Part shown: positions 11,493 through 23,997 of the stretch, one piece after another
Layout: every line of letters starts with the position of its first letter
Position numbering within the stretch: the first letter of the stretch is position 1
Origin: Entonaema liquescens
Lineage: Eukaryota > Ascomycota > Sordariomycetes > Xylariales > Xylariaceae
DNA length: 64,000 nt
Reading direction: 5' to 3'
NCBI GenBank assembly: GCA_902805475.1
Contig: CADCSX010000003.1
Location: forward strand, 2,232,001-2,296,000
Notes under the pieces: generated by a model
What the model was told of the DNA's origin: nothing
The model's database searches: none
What the model saw: only the letters and a program-made list of their open reading frames with translations
Made by a program: the position numbers and the translations under genes

Positions 11493-14400
11493 ATGGATCA
11501 GTATCCTTCCACAAGTCGAAATGTTGCCGCAGCTCCGTCGGCTGAGAAGTCCAGCCAGCTGCTCCTCCGCGAGTATCCTCACCGAGCCATCGCTATTGCG
11601 ACGCCGACGCATGCCCTGATCTTCCGATATAGCCCTAGCACGAGCGAGGCAATTGCAAATGGCTCGCTGGCATCCGTCTCGTCAGCACGGCCCCGGGCTG
11701 CCGGGGACGGTCTAGTGTCCAAATGCATGGTCGAATTCTCCCCAACTCTAAGCAGCTGCTTAGCGATTTCAGACCTCTTACTGCCCGGCCTATCTACGGA
11801 ACATTAGGCCTTATATCTATAAACCAAGATGTATTCCTATGTGTAATCACGCAGGCGTTACGCGTAGCGACGGTGCGGCCCGGAGAGACGGTCGAGAAGA
11901 TTGCGAGTGTCGACTTCTTCTGCCTCAATAGCTCCGAATACGATAATGTTGTATCCCTAAATCCGTACGATAATGAAATATCCGACTCTATGGCGCCATA
12001 TGGCCAGAATCTTGGTCGGAGAGAAGGCGAAATAGAATACCCCTATCAGGAGCTACAAAAGTTGTTGAGCAATGGTAGTTTCTACTACAGTACAGACTTT
12101 GATCTTACAAATAGGCTTCAGGATAGGCCTATAGACTCGGACACTTTTGATATTGACAATTTTGACGATTCGTTCCTATGGAACTATTTCATGATTAGCC
12201 CTTTAGTTCAATTTAGATCTCGGCTTCTAGCCCACGAACGGGAGGCCCTGGATGCTTCTAGGATTTTAACATCCGCTATAAGAGGATTCTGTTTAACCAT
12301 GACAATCCCACAAAATGCAGCGCCTTTGCGGGATGGCAGGTCTGGTCTTCCCTCCTTTCTCACCGTTATTTCCCGTCTCTCATGTAAACGAGCTGGCACT
12401 CGCTTCAACAGTCGAGGCATCGACGATGACGGGCATGTAGCCAACTTCGTAGAGACGGAAACTATTTATTGGAGTCCTTCCGGTGTTCTCTTTTCATATG
12501 CACAAGTTCGTGGCTCGGTACCAGTGTTCTGGGAGCAGACTCCGGGTCTCATCCCGGGTCAACAGAAGATAACCGTCACCCGTTCAGCTGACGGGACACA
12601 ACCAGCCTTCGATAAACACTTCGAGGATCTGGAGCAGTCTTATGGCGCGGTACACATTGTTAATCTGCTTAGCGCAACGAAGCCGGGAGAGGCAGAGCTG
12701 ACGCATCTATTTCACTATGGGTTGGAGCATTGCTCACTCAGTCGTACTGGTGAAAAGCAGTCCGCAGACCATGCTCTACTACGAGAGACGGATTACGATT
12801 TCCACATGGAGACTAAAGCTGCAGGATATGAAGCTGCCCGAGAAATCCGTCGATATATCGAACATTCCGCTGACGGGTTCGCGTATTATCTCGCGGAGCT
12901 CACTGATGATATGGCCGATACGAATGAACCGACAGGCCATCAAAGGATGGTGGTCGTCCTTCAGCAGGAAGGAGTCTTCCGGACGAATTGTCTCGACTGT
13001 TTAGACAGGACTAACCTAATTCAGACGCTCATCTCACAGATGGCCGTAGAAGCTTTCTTAAACCATCGTGGGGAATATGCCGCGTCAGATTTCTGGATGC
13101 GGCATTCTACTCTTTGGGCCGACAATGGTGATGCCCTCTCTAGGATATATGCTGGAACAGGGGCTCTCAAATCCTCATTCACGAGGCACGGCAAGATGTC
13201 TATAGCTGGCGCTTTCGCGGACGTCCGAAAAAGTGCAACGAGGCTGTATATTAACAATTTTGCCGACAAGGCGAGGCAAAATACAATTGATATGCTCTTG
13301 GGGCGGTTAGTTGGCCAAACTCCTGTTCATCTTTTTGACCCCATCAGCGACTTCATATCCGGTGAGCTCAGCAAGCGTAGTGCTGAATATTCGTCGACTG
13401 AAAACATCACGATGTGAGTCTTGATACCCTTACATACATACTGTTCCCCCCTTATTAAACTAACTTTACATAGGTGGGTCGGTACATTCAATCTCAACGG
13501 TCGTACTAATGGTATCGACGAGGACCTTTCCCCTTGGCTTTGCCCTCCGGAGCTCGGTTCGATGCAACCCGAGATCGTGGCTGTTGGTTTCCAAGAGATC
13601 GTTGAATTGAGCGCGCAACAGATCATGAATAGCGACCCTCGTCGAAAACAACTATGGGAGAAGGCTATCAAGAGGACTCTAAATAACCGTGCCAAACAAG
13701 TAGGGGGCGAGAAGTATGTCTTACTTCGTAGTGGACAACTTGTTGGCGCGGCCTTGTGCATCTTCGTAAGAGCATCATCACTCCCTAAAATAAAGAACGT
13801 TGAAGGAAGTGTCAAAAAAACAGGCATGTCTGGGATAGCAGGAAACAAAGGAGCAGTGGCAATTAGGATGGAATATGCGAATACTCAATTATGTTTTGTG
13901 ACAGCTCATCTTGCTGCCGGATTCGCCAATTATGACGAGAGGAATAAGGATTACGCTACTATCCATCATGGCTTACGATTTCAAAGAAATAGGGGTATTG
14001 ATGATCATGGTAAGTGGACCGATATACGTAACAGGCTGATTCTTACTAACTCGCTGCAGATACCGTCATCTGGCTTGGTGACTTTAATTACCGGATTGGA
14101 TTATCACACGAAAGGGTTATGGATTTGGTTCAGAAGAAAGACTTGGAGAAGCTCTATGAAAATGACCAGGTACGACTGCAGAACCACATTTATCGAATAG
14201 ACAGTTGCTGACTTGTTCTAGTTAAACCTCCAAATGGTTGCCGGTCTCTCCTTTCCGTATTATTCAGAGGCTAGAATCACCTTTATGCCAACTTACAAAT
14301 TCGATGTTGGGACTGATAGATATGATACCTCGTAAGTGTTTATAGTATAACTTTTATGAATAAGGCTAATAATAGGATAGCGAAAAAGCCCGTATTCCTG

Positions 14401-15680
14401 CATGGACAGATCGTATCTTACGAAAAGGTACTAACATAAGACAACTGTCATATAATTGTGCCCCTTTGCGCTTCTCGGACCACCGTCCGGTTTATGCTAC
14501 GTTTCAATGCACAGTTAACATCATAAACGAAGCACTTCGAGAGCAGATCAGCCAGGAGCTGTATGAGCGTCGCAAAGCTGAGGTTGGTCATACGGCTGGC
14601 AGCTTAATCAGTGATGACTCGGAAGACGATGAAGATCTCATTGGGTATGATCCCATCGAACCAGGCTTGCCCCCAGCGAGCTCGGATCGACAAAAATGGT
14701 GGCTCGAAAATGGAATGAGGGCAAAGTCTACAGTTGGGCCACCTAAGCCTAATAACGGGAATCGCGATAATTCGACCGTGATGTTAAACCCTAACCGTCC
14801 CTCGAATCCATTTTCTCCAACTGAAGAACCCGACTGGGTTGCGATTCCCAGGTCTAATTCAAGACTCTCATCATTTTCCAGTATTTCCAGTTCCCCATAT
14901 GAGCATATCAACCATTCTACTCTTCTCTCGTCATCTGCTGCATCCAACTCTTCGCCTAGAAAGCTACCACCACCGTTCGATCCAGCGACATTGCCCGTTA
15001 AATTCGGCCAGGTCAGCTTGCTTGACGAGCAGATACCCATATATAGAAACGAGGCCCCACCGCCGCCTCCACCTAGAAGGCAGACGTCTACAGGTCTTAC
15101 GCAGTCCTCTCAGACGTTCAATTCGTTTGGTTCACAGTCTACGTTGCGAGAGTCAAAACCTAATATACCACAGCAATCATTGATGCCAGTGGCAGCATCA
15201 TCATCATCTCAAACGTCAAATAAATCCAAAGCACCCCCACCCATAGCAAGAAAACCAATTCATCTCATGTCTACCTCTCCAACGACCAGTCCAGCACTCT
15301 CCGAAACTAGTAGCGCCGGGTCGCTTTTTGAACAGCAAACGTTGAAGCCATCCATCCCACGCAAAACTTCTACCGCTGTTTCTAATTTGACTTCTAAACT
15401 CGAAGCTAGCAGATCCGGGGCGTTAACGGGTGGAATACATAAAACGATGACTTCTACACCTCGTCTAGACACCATATCTTCTAACGAACATTTTGCCGGG
15501 GTACCGACCCGAGTTCCATTACCTGGACTAGCTATAGAACGCAAACCGGCCCTGCCGATACGCTCACAAACACAGCAATTCCAGCCGTCACGCCCGGAGA
15601 TGAGGAAAACTAACGTCGACCTCCTGGGTGGTGACGATGGAGCTGATATGAATGGGTGGGAGACGCTGAAGCCAAGCTGA
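11493..15680 (+). CDS. synaptojanin-like polyphosphoinositide phosphatase (Sac1 domain + inositol 5-phosphatase); one frameshift
   Basis: A homologue of yeast Inp51-53, which dephosphorylates PI(4,5)P2 and other phosphoinositides at the plasma membrane and endosomes. Exons: 11493-13413, 13474-14009, 14060-14169, 14222-14331 and 14381-15680. The Sac domain has the CX5RT catalytic motif CLDCLDRT (Cys about 500), so this domain should be active. The 5-phosphatase domain has WVGTFNLNGR, GFQEIVEL, GMSGIAGNKGAVAIRM, TAHLAAG, VIWLGDFNYRIG, PAWTDRIL and SDHRPVYA, all intact. The Ser/Pro-rich tail contains an NPF tripeptide (EH-domain ligand) and a PPPPPP run (SH3 ligand). The frame breaks at the C run 11740-11743: SKCMVEFSP lies in one frame and LLSDFRPLTARPIYGTLGLI in the next. 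Allowing one lost base gives 3,978 nt (1,325 aa). A downstream ATG at 11723 opens the second frame but would drop part of the Sac domain. Confidence 0.93.
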
Positions 15681-16420
15681 TTATTTTATGTCGCATTTAG
15701 ACGGGTATTGGCTTGTCCCATTTCAATACAGCATGGCGTTCGTGGTGTTCAAGTATTAAAGTTAGACGATTATATACGGGTCTCGATGATGAGACTAGAT
15801 AAAAGTTTTGTTTTATTTCTATGCTAGTTTGAGATGATTGTGATATTGTTGATGTGCTTGGTACATATTATGTAAATATCAGAGAATAAGAGAACACTTT
15901 AACCATTATAGAAATTATAGAAATTATAGAATATCTCTTGCCTGCTAGGTCTTTCCTTATATCCTACATAGTAGGTACCTAGTTTCGGTTGGCTACTACC
16001 GTACACCCGAGTTAACCCCGTGGGAATCTACGTCATGCTAAGATAAGATAAAGCTCTAGCTTAGGATGCCGCGTCCGAATCACGCGCGTTGCATCGACAG
16101 CTCTTGCGACTTTACGCCACTTGGATAACGTTCAAAGTTTCAATGAATTCGTTACAGCATTATGAATTTTTCTATGTTCTTCTACAATATAGTTCGTCTT
16201 CCAATAACACCTTATTTTATGACTTGAGTGACGGAAACGTTGCGGTCTCGGCTCTATTACCTCGACGGATCAACCTCGATGTACCGCTATAATATGCCGC
16301 GATACGGATCACTCGAGGTTTCACGGATGGATCCCTAGAAGAGAAATTTCTAAGCATTAATAGAGGCAAATTTACTTTCGGATTGCTCGATACACTAGAT
16401 AAACGATACATCGGAACAAG
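15681..16420. other. intergenic spacer
   Basis: 3' UTR of the phosphatase gene followed by non-coding DNA. A 9-bp unit TTATAGAAA is repeated about three times near 15905-15930, and TAGGTACCTAG occurs at about 15971-15981. I see no gene. Confidence 0.5.
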
Positions 16421-17275
16421 ATGTCGGGCTCATTCAATCTCTTACCGGGGAAAAAGGTACAGATGATCCAAGCCTGGGTCTTCGAAGTCGGGGCAAACCG
16501 GAAATATTGCGCATGCTCCAACATAGACTCATTTGTACCTAAAAATACAGATATAGGGGTTACATCTGCACCAAGTGCAGGGAGCGGACCACAATCATCG
16601 CAACAATCTGGCTCTCCCCTGGTTGAGCATCATGACAAGGACTTGCAACCCGAGACCACAAAGCCGGGTCCTGCGAACTCGCCGAGATGTTCTATGTGTC
16701 ACCTGCTCATCGATAACAATGTAAAGATAAAGAGTCTTAGGAAGGACGACGAGATGGGTCTTGTACGCTGCGGAAGTCCACGGTCCATAGCCAGCTTTAG
16801 CAAGCTGGGTCATTTTATAGAGCCTGCAGAACGTAGGATCGCCGAAATACCTCAAAAGGAGGACGCCAAGAGCCCGCTATCGAAGTCGGTTAAAAGCCTC
16901 AAAAGTCTGGGGCTAAAGACGGTAGCCTCCTCAAAGAGCTGGAAAGTTAAGGGGATACGCAGGATAAGGTCTCTCAAGACGAAATTAGTCGAACGGTTGA
17001 CGAAGCCCTCGGCGTCAGACGGCAATGTTGCCGTTCGAGCAGATCGCCCTCGCGCCACGGAAACCTACGCTCAGTACAGGCCATTTGCCGCATCCGAAGG
17101 GTCAGTTGAGACCCTGGCGGGATGGAGTGATGATGATGAGCGTAGAAGACCTAGGCTGACTATTGATGAATCTGCAGCTCGTCTACGAAGAGCCGCATGT
17201 CTATTAAAGCGCACGACTTCTTATCCTGCAAGAAAGAAGTCAGACCATAATCCATCGGAAACTCAGATCGGTTAG
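16421..17275 (+). CDS. hypothetical basic protein, 284 aa
   Basis: I do not recognise this protein. It is an uninterrupted 284-codon frame with an ATG in an acceptable context (ACAAGATGTCG). It has no signal peptide and no membrane segment. The N-terminus has a Cys pair (YCACSN) and a second pair at CSMCHLL. The central part (about residues 150-195) is Lys/Ser/Arg-rich (KSVKSLKSLGLKTVASSKSW), suggesting nucleic-acid or membrane-surface binding. The C-terminus is Arg-rich (LRRAACLLKRTTSYPARKK). RRAA and KRTTS look like basophilic kinase sites. It may be a lineage-restricted gene. A chance frame cannot be excluded, although 855 nt without a stop at this base composition favours a gene. Confidence 0.55.
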   Translation: MSGSFNLLPGKKVQMIQAWVFEVGANRKYCACSNIDSFVPKNTDIGVTSAPSAGSGPQSSQQSGSPLVEHHDKDLQPETTKPGPANSPRCSMCHLLIDNNVKIKSLRKDDEMGLVRCGSPRSIASFSKLGHFIEPAERRIAEIPQKEDAKSPLSKSVKSLKSLGLKTVASSKSWKVKGIRRIRSLKTKLVERLTKPSASDGNVAVRADRPRATETYAQYRPFAASEGSVETLAGWSDDDERRRPRLTIDESAARLRRAACLLKRTTSYPARKKSDHNPSETQIG

Positions 17276-18855
17276 ACCTTGTACGGATAAGTTGGGCGTA
17301 TCACGAAAAGGAACCCACTAGATTTCGAAGAGACTAGACGACATTGTTCTCTAAAGCGCGGGGATTTCGGTATATATTCATTATAATAACATCGGGCTAC
17401 CTCTATACGAGTAAGCGATAGGGAGACAGGCGTTTGGAGGGTGTATTGGGCTTGAGATATGGATACAGCGGCATTTTGCGTTTCAAAATAGGAATGCCCA
17501 TTGGTCTAAGAGTCGGTGTTTGACTTCTTAGAATAAAGACAAGACTATATATATACCTATATATTATTCTAGATGCTGCTTAGTTGACTGCTTGTCTGCT
17601 ATATCGTGTGTAAAGAACCTCTACTAATTGACTTGAAGCTCGAGTTACAGTTCACTCTATCGAGGATGTATCTTAATGTCCTATTGGAGAGTTGGCACAA
17701 CTAACAAGGAAAGAAGAGGAGGAAGTAATATAAAACTAGTTAGAGGACAGAGATAATTAGAATATGAAAAAGCTAAAAACAGTGCAGGCCTCAGATTTAA
17801 TATTTGAGATCATTTCCATTAATGGATATCCCTCTTCCTATCATATGATTTATTGGGGTATCATCACTGGCCTGCTTGCTGCTTGAAAGTTATCCTAGCA
17901 GAATGCTAGGAACGACGAAGGAAATATACCTACAGATAATTCCAATGGTTGAAGTCTTTAGAATGAGATAATGAATATCTTACCCTAGATAATATCACCG
18001 AAGAGCTCATGATCTTGAAGCTGTATACCAGAAGAGAGGAAATGTTAGGTTAGACATGTCGCGTTGAATAAATTTTCAAGCCATGTTTTATTTTAGCGCT
18101 AGAGCCAAGCGGTAGTACAGGTAGGTATCCCCACTGTTTAAGAAGACGGTGATATTTTAGGTAAGCAGGGAATTCAGGTGCAACAAGATCAACGATCAAC
18201 TATCTTAGGTAAGGTAGTTGCACATAGAAATAGAAACTATACCTACCTACCTGCGATCTTTAATTTCTCAAACATAGCTGTTACGTTAGTACCTTGTTTA
18301 GATCTAGAAAAGTGACAACCACGACCCCGTTATTTCCGTCAAGAGTCATCTACATAGTGTATGTAGGTAGTATCTTCAGATGGAGGCAAGTACAAATCAC
18401 ATAGTGAGAAAAGTATAAAGCATGGAACAGATCATAAGAGACCCACACACACAAACTCACATTCCTTGTTAGTGCAGATAGTGAATGTATTGAAATGCAC
18501 AGACCACATGCAAGATAATCCCATGCTCCCAGCCTCATTTAGCTGCATGTGCTTTTCCTTTCTACATACTGCCAACTTTCCCTTTTCCTCGCGATCATCA
18601 TTGTTCGCCGATCTCGAAAACTTCATTGTGATCCAAATCTCTATTTCTCATCGCGTCTTTCATATTAAGGGGATGATGATACTTCAAAATCGCATTGTTC
18701 CTTCATTGTAATTGTCTTATAAAACTCTGCGCGGTTTCCATTCGGTGCACGTCTTTTTTTTTCATTTCCCAGCCTCGCGCCAACTTACATCTATACTCGT
18801 CTTACACTACCCGTCACCGTATCATTAAACAGATCGCGTAACATTTCCTGCAAAC
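17276..18855. other. intergenic spacer before Prp39
   Basis: About 1.6 kb, AT-rich, with no supportable protein or RNA gene. Short open frames near 18350-18711 on both strands have no recognisable content. I looked for spliceosomal snRNA signatures because of the neighbouring splicing gene and found none. Confidence 0.5.
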
Positions 18856-21195
18856 ATGGCCGATTTTAATCACTTCGGCACTTCCGATGAGGAGAATGCC
18901 GAGATTAAAAAGTTGACTCTGGAAGTGGTAAGTAACCAATATTCCCACTCTCATCTTACTTCGACTTTGGTGTACTACAACGACTCTTCGCGACATACTA
19001 ATTGCAAGATAGGAAGCCGACACCGATAACTTCGAGTCCTGGGAAAAACTTATACGTGCCTGTGAGGCTCAAGAAGGAGGACTCAATCGGAATTCAAGTC
19101 CCCAGGCACTAGCTGCACTTCGCGATGTCTACGATCGATTCCTCCTCAAATTTCCACTTCTTTTCGGTTACTGGAAGAAGTATGCCGACCTTGAATTCAA
19201 CATATCCGGTCCTGAATCAGCTGAAATGGTATTGTTTTCCTTTTCCAATAACTTGGTCGATATCGTGGGCTAATTTATACTAGATTTACGAGCGTGGATG
19301 CGCGAGTATAACCAACTGTGTTGATCTATGGGCTTCGTATTGTTCTTTCAAAATGGAGACCACTCACACCCCCCATTTGGTCAGAGAGTAAGTAGAACCG
19401 GATGTTTCCTACCCCATAACATTTACCACCGACAGAGCAAAAGCTGCATAGCGACCCCTCACACTACCGAAGCGTTTAATACACGACTGCACGACTTCTC
19501 AGTCGTTGACGGTGAGAGATGCCAACAGAATCCATAACATGTTGGATATTTTCTCACAGATTCTGCCAGGCCGTGGTTCCCTACAATGTCATTGGTTTGA
19601 CCTTGAACATCCTCGTCGCACCCTACCCAGCGCCTCAAAACGGATTGATTTGGAATCGGAATAGTTGCTTGCACAAATCCCTCCTCTTCTGTATTTGCCC
19701 TCCTGCCCACCCTCATTCCCCCACCCCCCTTTCTTGTTCCTGTCTTTACTGACCTTTACCTTCAGGCTCTTCGAGCGAGCCGCAACTTCTGTCGGCCTTG
19801 ACTTTCTAGCACACCCCTTCTGGGACAAATACATTGAGTATGAAGAGAGACAGGAGGCTCATGATAAGATTTTCTCCATCTTGCAACGAGTTATTCATAT
19901 TCCGATGCACCAGTATGCCCGGTACTACGAACGTTTCCGGCAACTTGCCCACAACCGGCCCATAAAGGAGCTAGTGCCACCCGAGACGCTTGCGCGTTTT
20001 CGAGCCGAGGTGGAGGCTGAGGGAGCCGCGTATGGTACAATGCCACGAGCTGAACTGGAAATCGAGCGAGACATCCGTGTCAAGATCGATGCTATGTTCT
20101 ACGAGGTCTTCCAGAAGACTCAGGATGAAACGAATAAGCGATGGACTTACGAATCAGAAATCAAACGGCCCTACTTCCACGTTACTGAGCTGGAAAGTTC
20201 GCAACTCGCCAATTGGCGGAAGTATCTCGACTTCGAAGAGAGCGAGGGTGACTTTGCCAGGACGGCGTTCCTTTACGAGCGTTGTATCGTTACATGCGCC
20301 CTATACGATGAGTTCTGGTTGCGGTATGCCAGATGGATGTCAGCGCAACCTGGGAAAGAGGAGGAGGTTCGTCATATATATATGAGAGCTGCCACCCTCT
20401 TTGTGCCTATTAGCCGACCGGGCGTTCGGCTGCAGTTTGCATACTTCGAGGAGTCTTGTGGCCGCACTGGCGTCGCCCGTGATATTCACGAGGCTGTATT
20501 GATGCAGCTACCTGATTGCGTAGAGGCCATCGTGTCTTGGGCAAACCTCGAGAGGCGACAAAACGGACTCGACGCGGCGATCCAGGTGTACAAGGCTCAA
20601 ATTGATGCGCCACACGTCAATATATTCACAAAAGCTGTTCTTGTTACCCGATGGGCTTTCCTCTTATGGAAGATTAAGGGATCTGTCGAGGAAGCAAGGA
20701 CTGTCTTCCTGAAGAACGTCCAGTGGTATGCTGATAGCCGCCACTTCTGGGAGAAGTGGCTCGAGTTCGAACTGGAACAGCCCACAAACGCAGAGACCGA
20801 GTCTCAGCATGCTGAGCGCGTCAAACACATCTTTGATGAGCTGTTGGCAAAGAGCCGTATATCATCGGCAGCTAAGAAGGATTTATTCTTAGTCTATCTT
20901 ACCTATCTCCAAGAGAGGGGGGGCGCGGAAGCGATGAAGCAGTTCCTTACTGTCGATCGTGAAATCTACGGGTATGTTCTTCTCTTTTTAACCGCGTCTA
21001 CAGCAACGTACTAACTTTGTCTATAGGCCTACTACCTTGTCTGTTCTTGATAGGCCGGCAATTAAGGAAAACGGCGTAGCAAGGGCACCTCTAGACGATG
21101 CTACTAGAGTAAAGGCTGAGAGTAGATACCCTGCGTATTATGAGTATTATATGGAACCGGAATCCAACCCGCAAGGAACTACGCCTTTCCAGTAA
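18856..21195 (+). CDS. prp39: U1 snRNP-associated pre-mRNA splicing factor Prp39 (HAT repeats)
   Basis: Prp39 helps U1 snRNP commit to the 5' splice site. Exons: 18856-18927, 19013-19228, 19284-19387, 19766-20971 and 21027-21195. They total 1,767 nt (588 aa) with all phases matching. The N-terminus is MADFNHFGTSDEENAEIKKL. Half-a-TPR (HAT) motifs run through the protein, for example FESWEKLIRACE, FGYWKKYADLEF, DLWASYCSFKMETT, FWDKYIEYEERQ, LANWRKYLDFEESEGDFART, EFWLRYARWMS and HFWEKWLEFELEQ. The stretch HPFWDKYIEYEERQE is particularly typical of Prp39. Intron 3 is 378 nt (19388-19765), far longer than the others. It must be removed because HLVRE and LFERAATSVGLDF are contiguous in the family. 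Confidence 0.93.
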
Positions 21196-22788
21196 GCCTG
21201 AGTGCAAACTCGGCTTCGGTCCCCCGGATGGAATAATAATCCTCGGGAAGTGGGACGGGACAATGGATTTGTATCATACTTCAATTTCACATTGTGTAAG
21301 GCTTAGTTATAATCGGGCGATATATGAAGCTCCTGGCGGACCGGGATGAACGGGCAAAGGGGAACCTGGTGTGTATAATGGCCAGAAATATTTAGTCGAG
21401 GAGCTCACTGCACTCGGAAGCTGCTAGGCAATAGTTTGTACGCGTGTCTTTTTTACGATTGATTAAAAAAGATAAAATTAATCCGTCGAAGCTTAGGTTT
21501 GCCAAGTAGCTAAAAGATCGTAACTAATTAATTATGTCACTTTCTAGTTTCTATTAGTGTTCGAAATCTCGCTAATTCTGCTCGAGTCAGATTTGGTCAA
21601 TTGACTCATCCGTGAGAATTTGATATCCGGTGACAGTTTCGACATTGCTGGGACGGGATGCTTCTGCCGAGAGGACGAGCCGGTAATCGGAGATAAGACC
21701 TTATTAAGCGACTAAGTACCTACCTTGCTCGGACAAGCTCGGGTAACTGGGGATGTTCCTGCTGTTCTTTGGTGTAGGTACCTTAGGTAGTTTGTACCTA
21801 ACGTAATGTGGCAGAGTGGAACTCGGGTGCGGCGCCGTGCGGGCAGAGTGGACTATACGTAGACGTACTTACTCCGTTGCCCAGAAATTCAGTCCCCAAG
21901 GGTCAACTAGGTATGCTCTACTACATGTATTATGTGGATTCGCGGTTCTGCCGTAGCGCTTTTCCATAGCGTAAGGCTTGACGTTCCTGACAAATACTAT
22001 GTAACCTATAGGTAACCTAACGCACCTAAGGAAATACGTAATTATACGAAACGAAACAAAACTTTCTAAGTAACTAGGGAAATATTAGCAGTTTAGTTCG
22101 GCTCGGGGGAAGAATGGATGGGGTTTTTATTTTTTTTGGTTGCAATCGTTCGATTATCGACTTTTGAGTATTTAGGCCAATTGGATCTGTATAATACACG
22201 TGGGGGTAAGTAGAAGTTAAATCTTCCCTCTGATATTTTTATATATTGCATAAATTCGACTTCACAGAGTTACAGAGTTACATAGGCACGCGCAGGTTGC
22301 ATGCATGCGTGGCCCCGTGAATCTAGGCATTCTATTCGCTACGTTATCGTTGGCATCAGATGTTGCCATCGGTTATCCTCATCAACAAAAAAAAATACTA
22401 GGTGGTAAAACTACACTACAATAGAACATGGCAAGCGCGAAACGAAGACAAGTAAGTACCATTTAGGGCGTCCTTCAAGGGGGATCCACTTCAGTAGAAG
22501 CCGAGAGAAAATGATACTAGGGGGTCGCCACCCAATAAGACGGCTTAGATTCTTTCTTACTAAACATTTTCGGCTGCTTTTCCCAACGACGGATACTTGC
22601 CGTCCTCGGATTTCTTTTCCTGTAAGCCCTTTTAGAAATTGGCCTCTTCTCTCACCGTCCCTATTTCGTCGTTTTAGATATATATCAAGCTCTCTTGCTT
22701 TTTTTTTTCTTTTTTTGAAACGTCTCCTTCCTTCGGTTGAACCCAATTGCATTCCCTCTGCTGTGCATTAGGAAAGACAAAAAAAAAG
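21196..22788. other. intergenic spacer and cytochrome c peroxidase promoter
   Basis: About 1.6 kb. TACCTA/TAGGTA words recur at 21716-21800. The final 300 bases (about 22550-22787) are pyrimidine-rich with T and CT tracts, the usual look of a fungal core promoter and leader. No gene is seen; frames here overlap on both strands without recognisable domains. Confidence 0.5.
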
Positions 22789-22862
22789 GTAAGACATCCC
22801 ACGTATTTCCCCCACCAATATTTTGAGATATTTCGTTTTTGTCTAACACAACGACGTTGTAG
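22789..22862 (+). other. 5' UTR intron of the cytochrome c peroxidase gene
   Basis: Donor GTAAGA at 22789, branch-like CTAAC at 22843-22847 and acceptor TTGTAG ending at 22862, with the ATG starting at the very next base. The AG of the intron therefore directly abuts the start codon. Confidence 0.7.
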
Positions 22863-23997
22863 ATGTCTGCCGCAACTGTGTCCCGCCAGATGGCCCGCGC
22901 GGCCCTTCGTGCCTCCGCCAGAAACACATTCGCCACATCTTCCCGGCAAGCCTTCCGACAGTCTGGCCGACGATTTTACTCGTCGGAGCCTCCTAAGGCT
23001 TCCAGCTCGTCGAACCTAATCTACCTAGCGGGTGCTGCCCTTGCAGGTGGTGCTGGCTACTACTTCTATACCTCAAACAACTCGGGTAGCACCAAGGTGT
23101 TCTCCGCTACCAAGGACGACTACCAAAAGGTGTACAACGAGATCGCCAACCGTCTTGAGGAGAACGACGAGTACGACGATGGTAGCTACGGCCCCGTCCT
23201 CGTTCGTCTCGCGTGGCACGCCAGCGGTACCTATGACAAGGAGACGGGTACCGGTGGTAGCAACGGTGCTACTATGAGATTCGCTCCCGAAGGTGACCAC
23301 GGCGCGAACGCCGGTTTGAAGCACGCTCGTGACTTCCTCGAGCCTGTGAAGGGTATGTTATATATTCCCATTTGTCGAAGTCATTACTCAACACTAACAC
23401 CTCACTCTAGCCAAGTTCCCCTGGATTACCTACTCCGATCTCTGGATCATTGGTGGTATCGCTGCGATCCAAGAGATGCAGGGCCCCACCATCCCATTCC
23501 GACCCGGTCGTCAGGACCGAGATGCCGCGGCCTGCACTCCTGACGGACGTCTCCCCGACGGTGCCAAGGGAACACCCCATCTCCGTGACATCTTCTACCG
23601 CATGGGCTTCAATGATCAAGAAATCGTTGCCCTCGCTGGTGCTCACGCCCTCGGCCGTTGCCACACTGACCGAAGTGGATTCGACGGTCCGTGGACCTTC
23701 TCTCCTACCGTCCTAACCAACGACTACTACCGCCTACTCCTTGAGGAGAAGTGGCAGCTGCGCAAGTGGGACGGCCCCAAGCAGTACGAGGACGTCAAGA
23801 CCAAGTCACTCATGATGCTGCCGGCTGACTACGCCCTCATCCAAGACAAGGCAACGAAGATCTGGGTAGAGAAGTACGCCAAGGACAATGACCTGTTCTT
23901 CAAGGACTTCGCTGCCGCCGTTACCAAGCTCTTTGAGCTCGGTGTACCTTTCAAGCAGGACACTGAGAAGATCACCTTCCAGCGTGTTAATGCTTAA
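22863..23997 (+). CDS. ccp1: mitochondrial cytochrome c peroxidase
   Basis: A class I haem peroxidase that reduces H2O2 with electrons from cytochrome c in the mitochondrial intermembrane space. Exons 22863-23352 and 23411-23997 (1,077 nt, 358 aa) are joined in phase at VKAKFPW. Residues 1-45 are an Arg/Ser/Ala-rich presequence, followed by a hydrophobic sorting segment ([19 protein letters not shown]) typical of the bipartite Ccp1 leader. The distal pocket RLAWHAS has R115, W118 and H119. The proximal His is H242 in GAHALGRCH and the radical Trp is W258 in DGPWTF, keeping the 16-residue spacing of yeast H175/W191. The length is normal and all catalytic residues are present. Confidence 0.96.
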
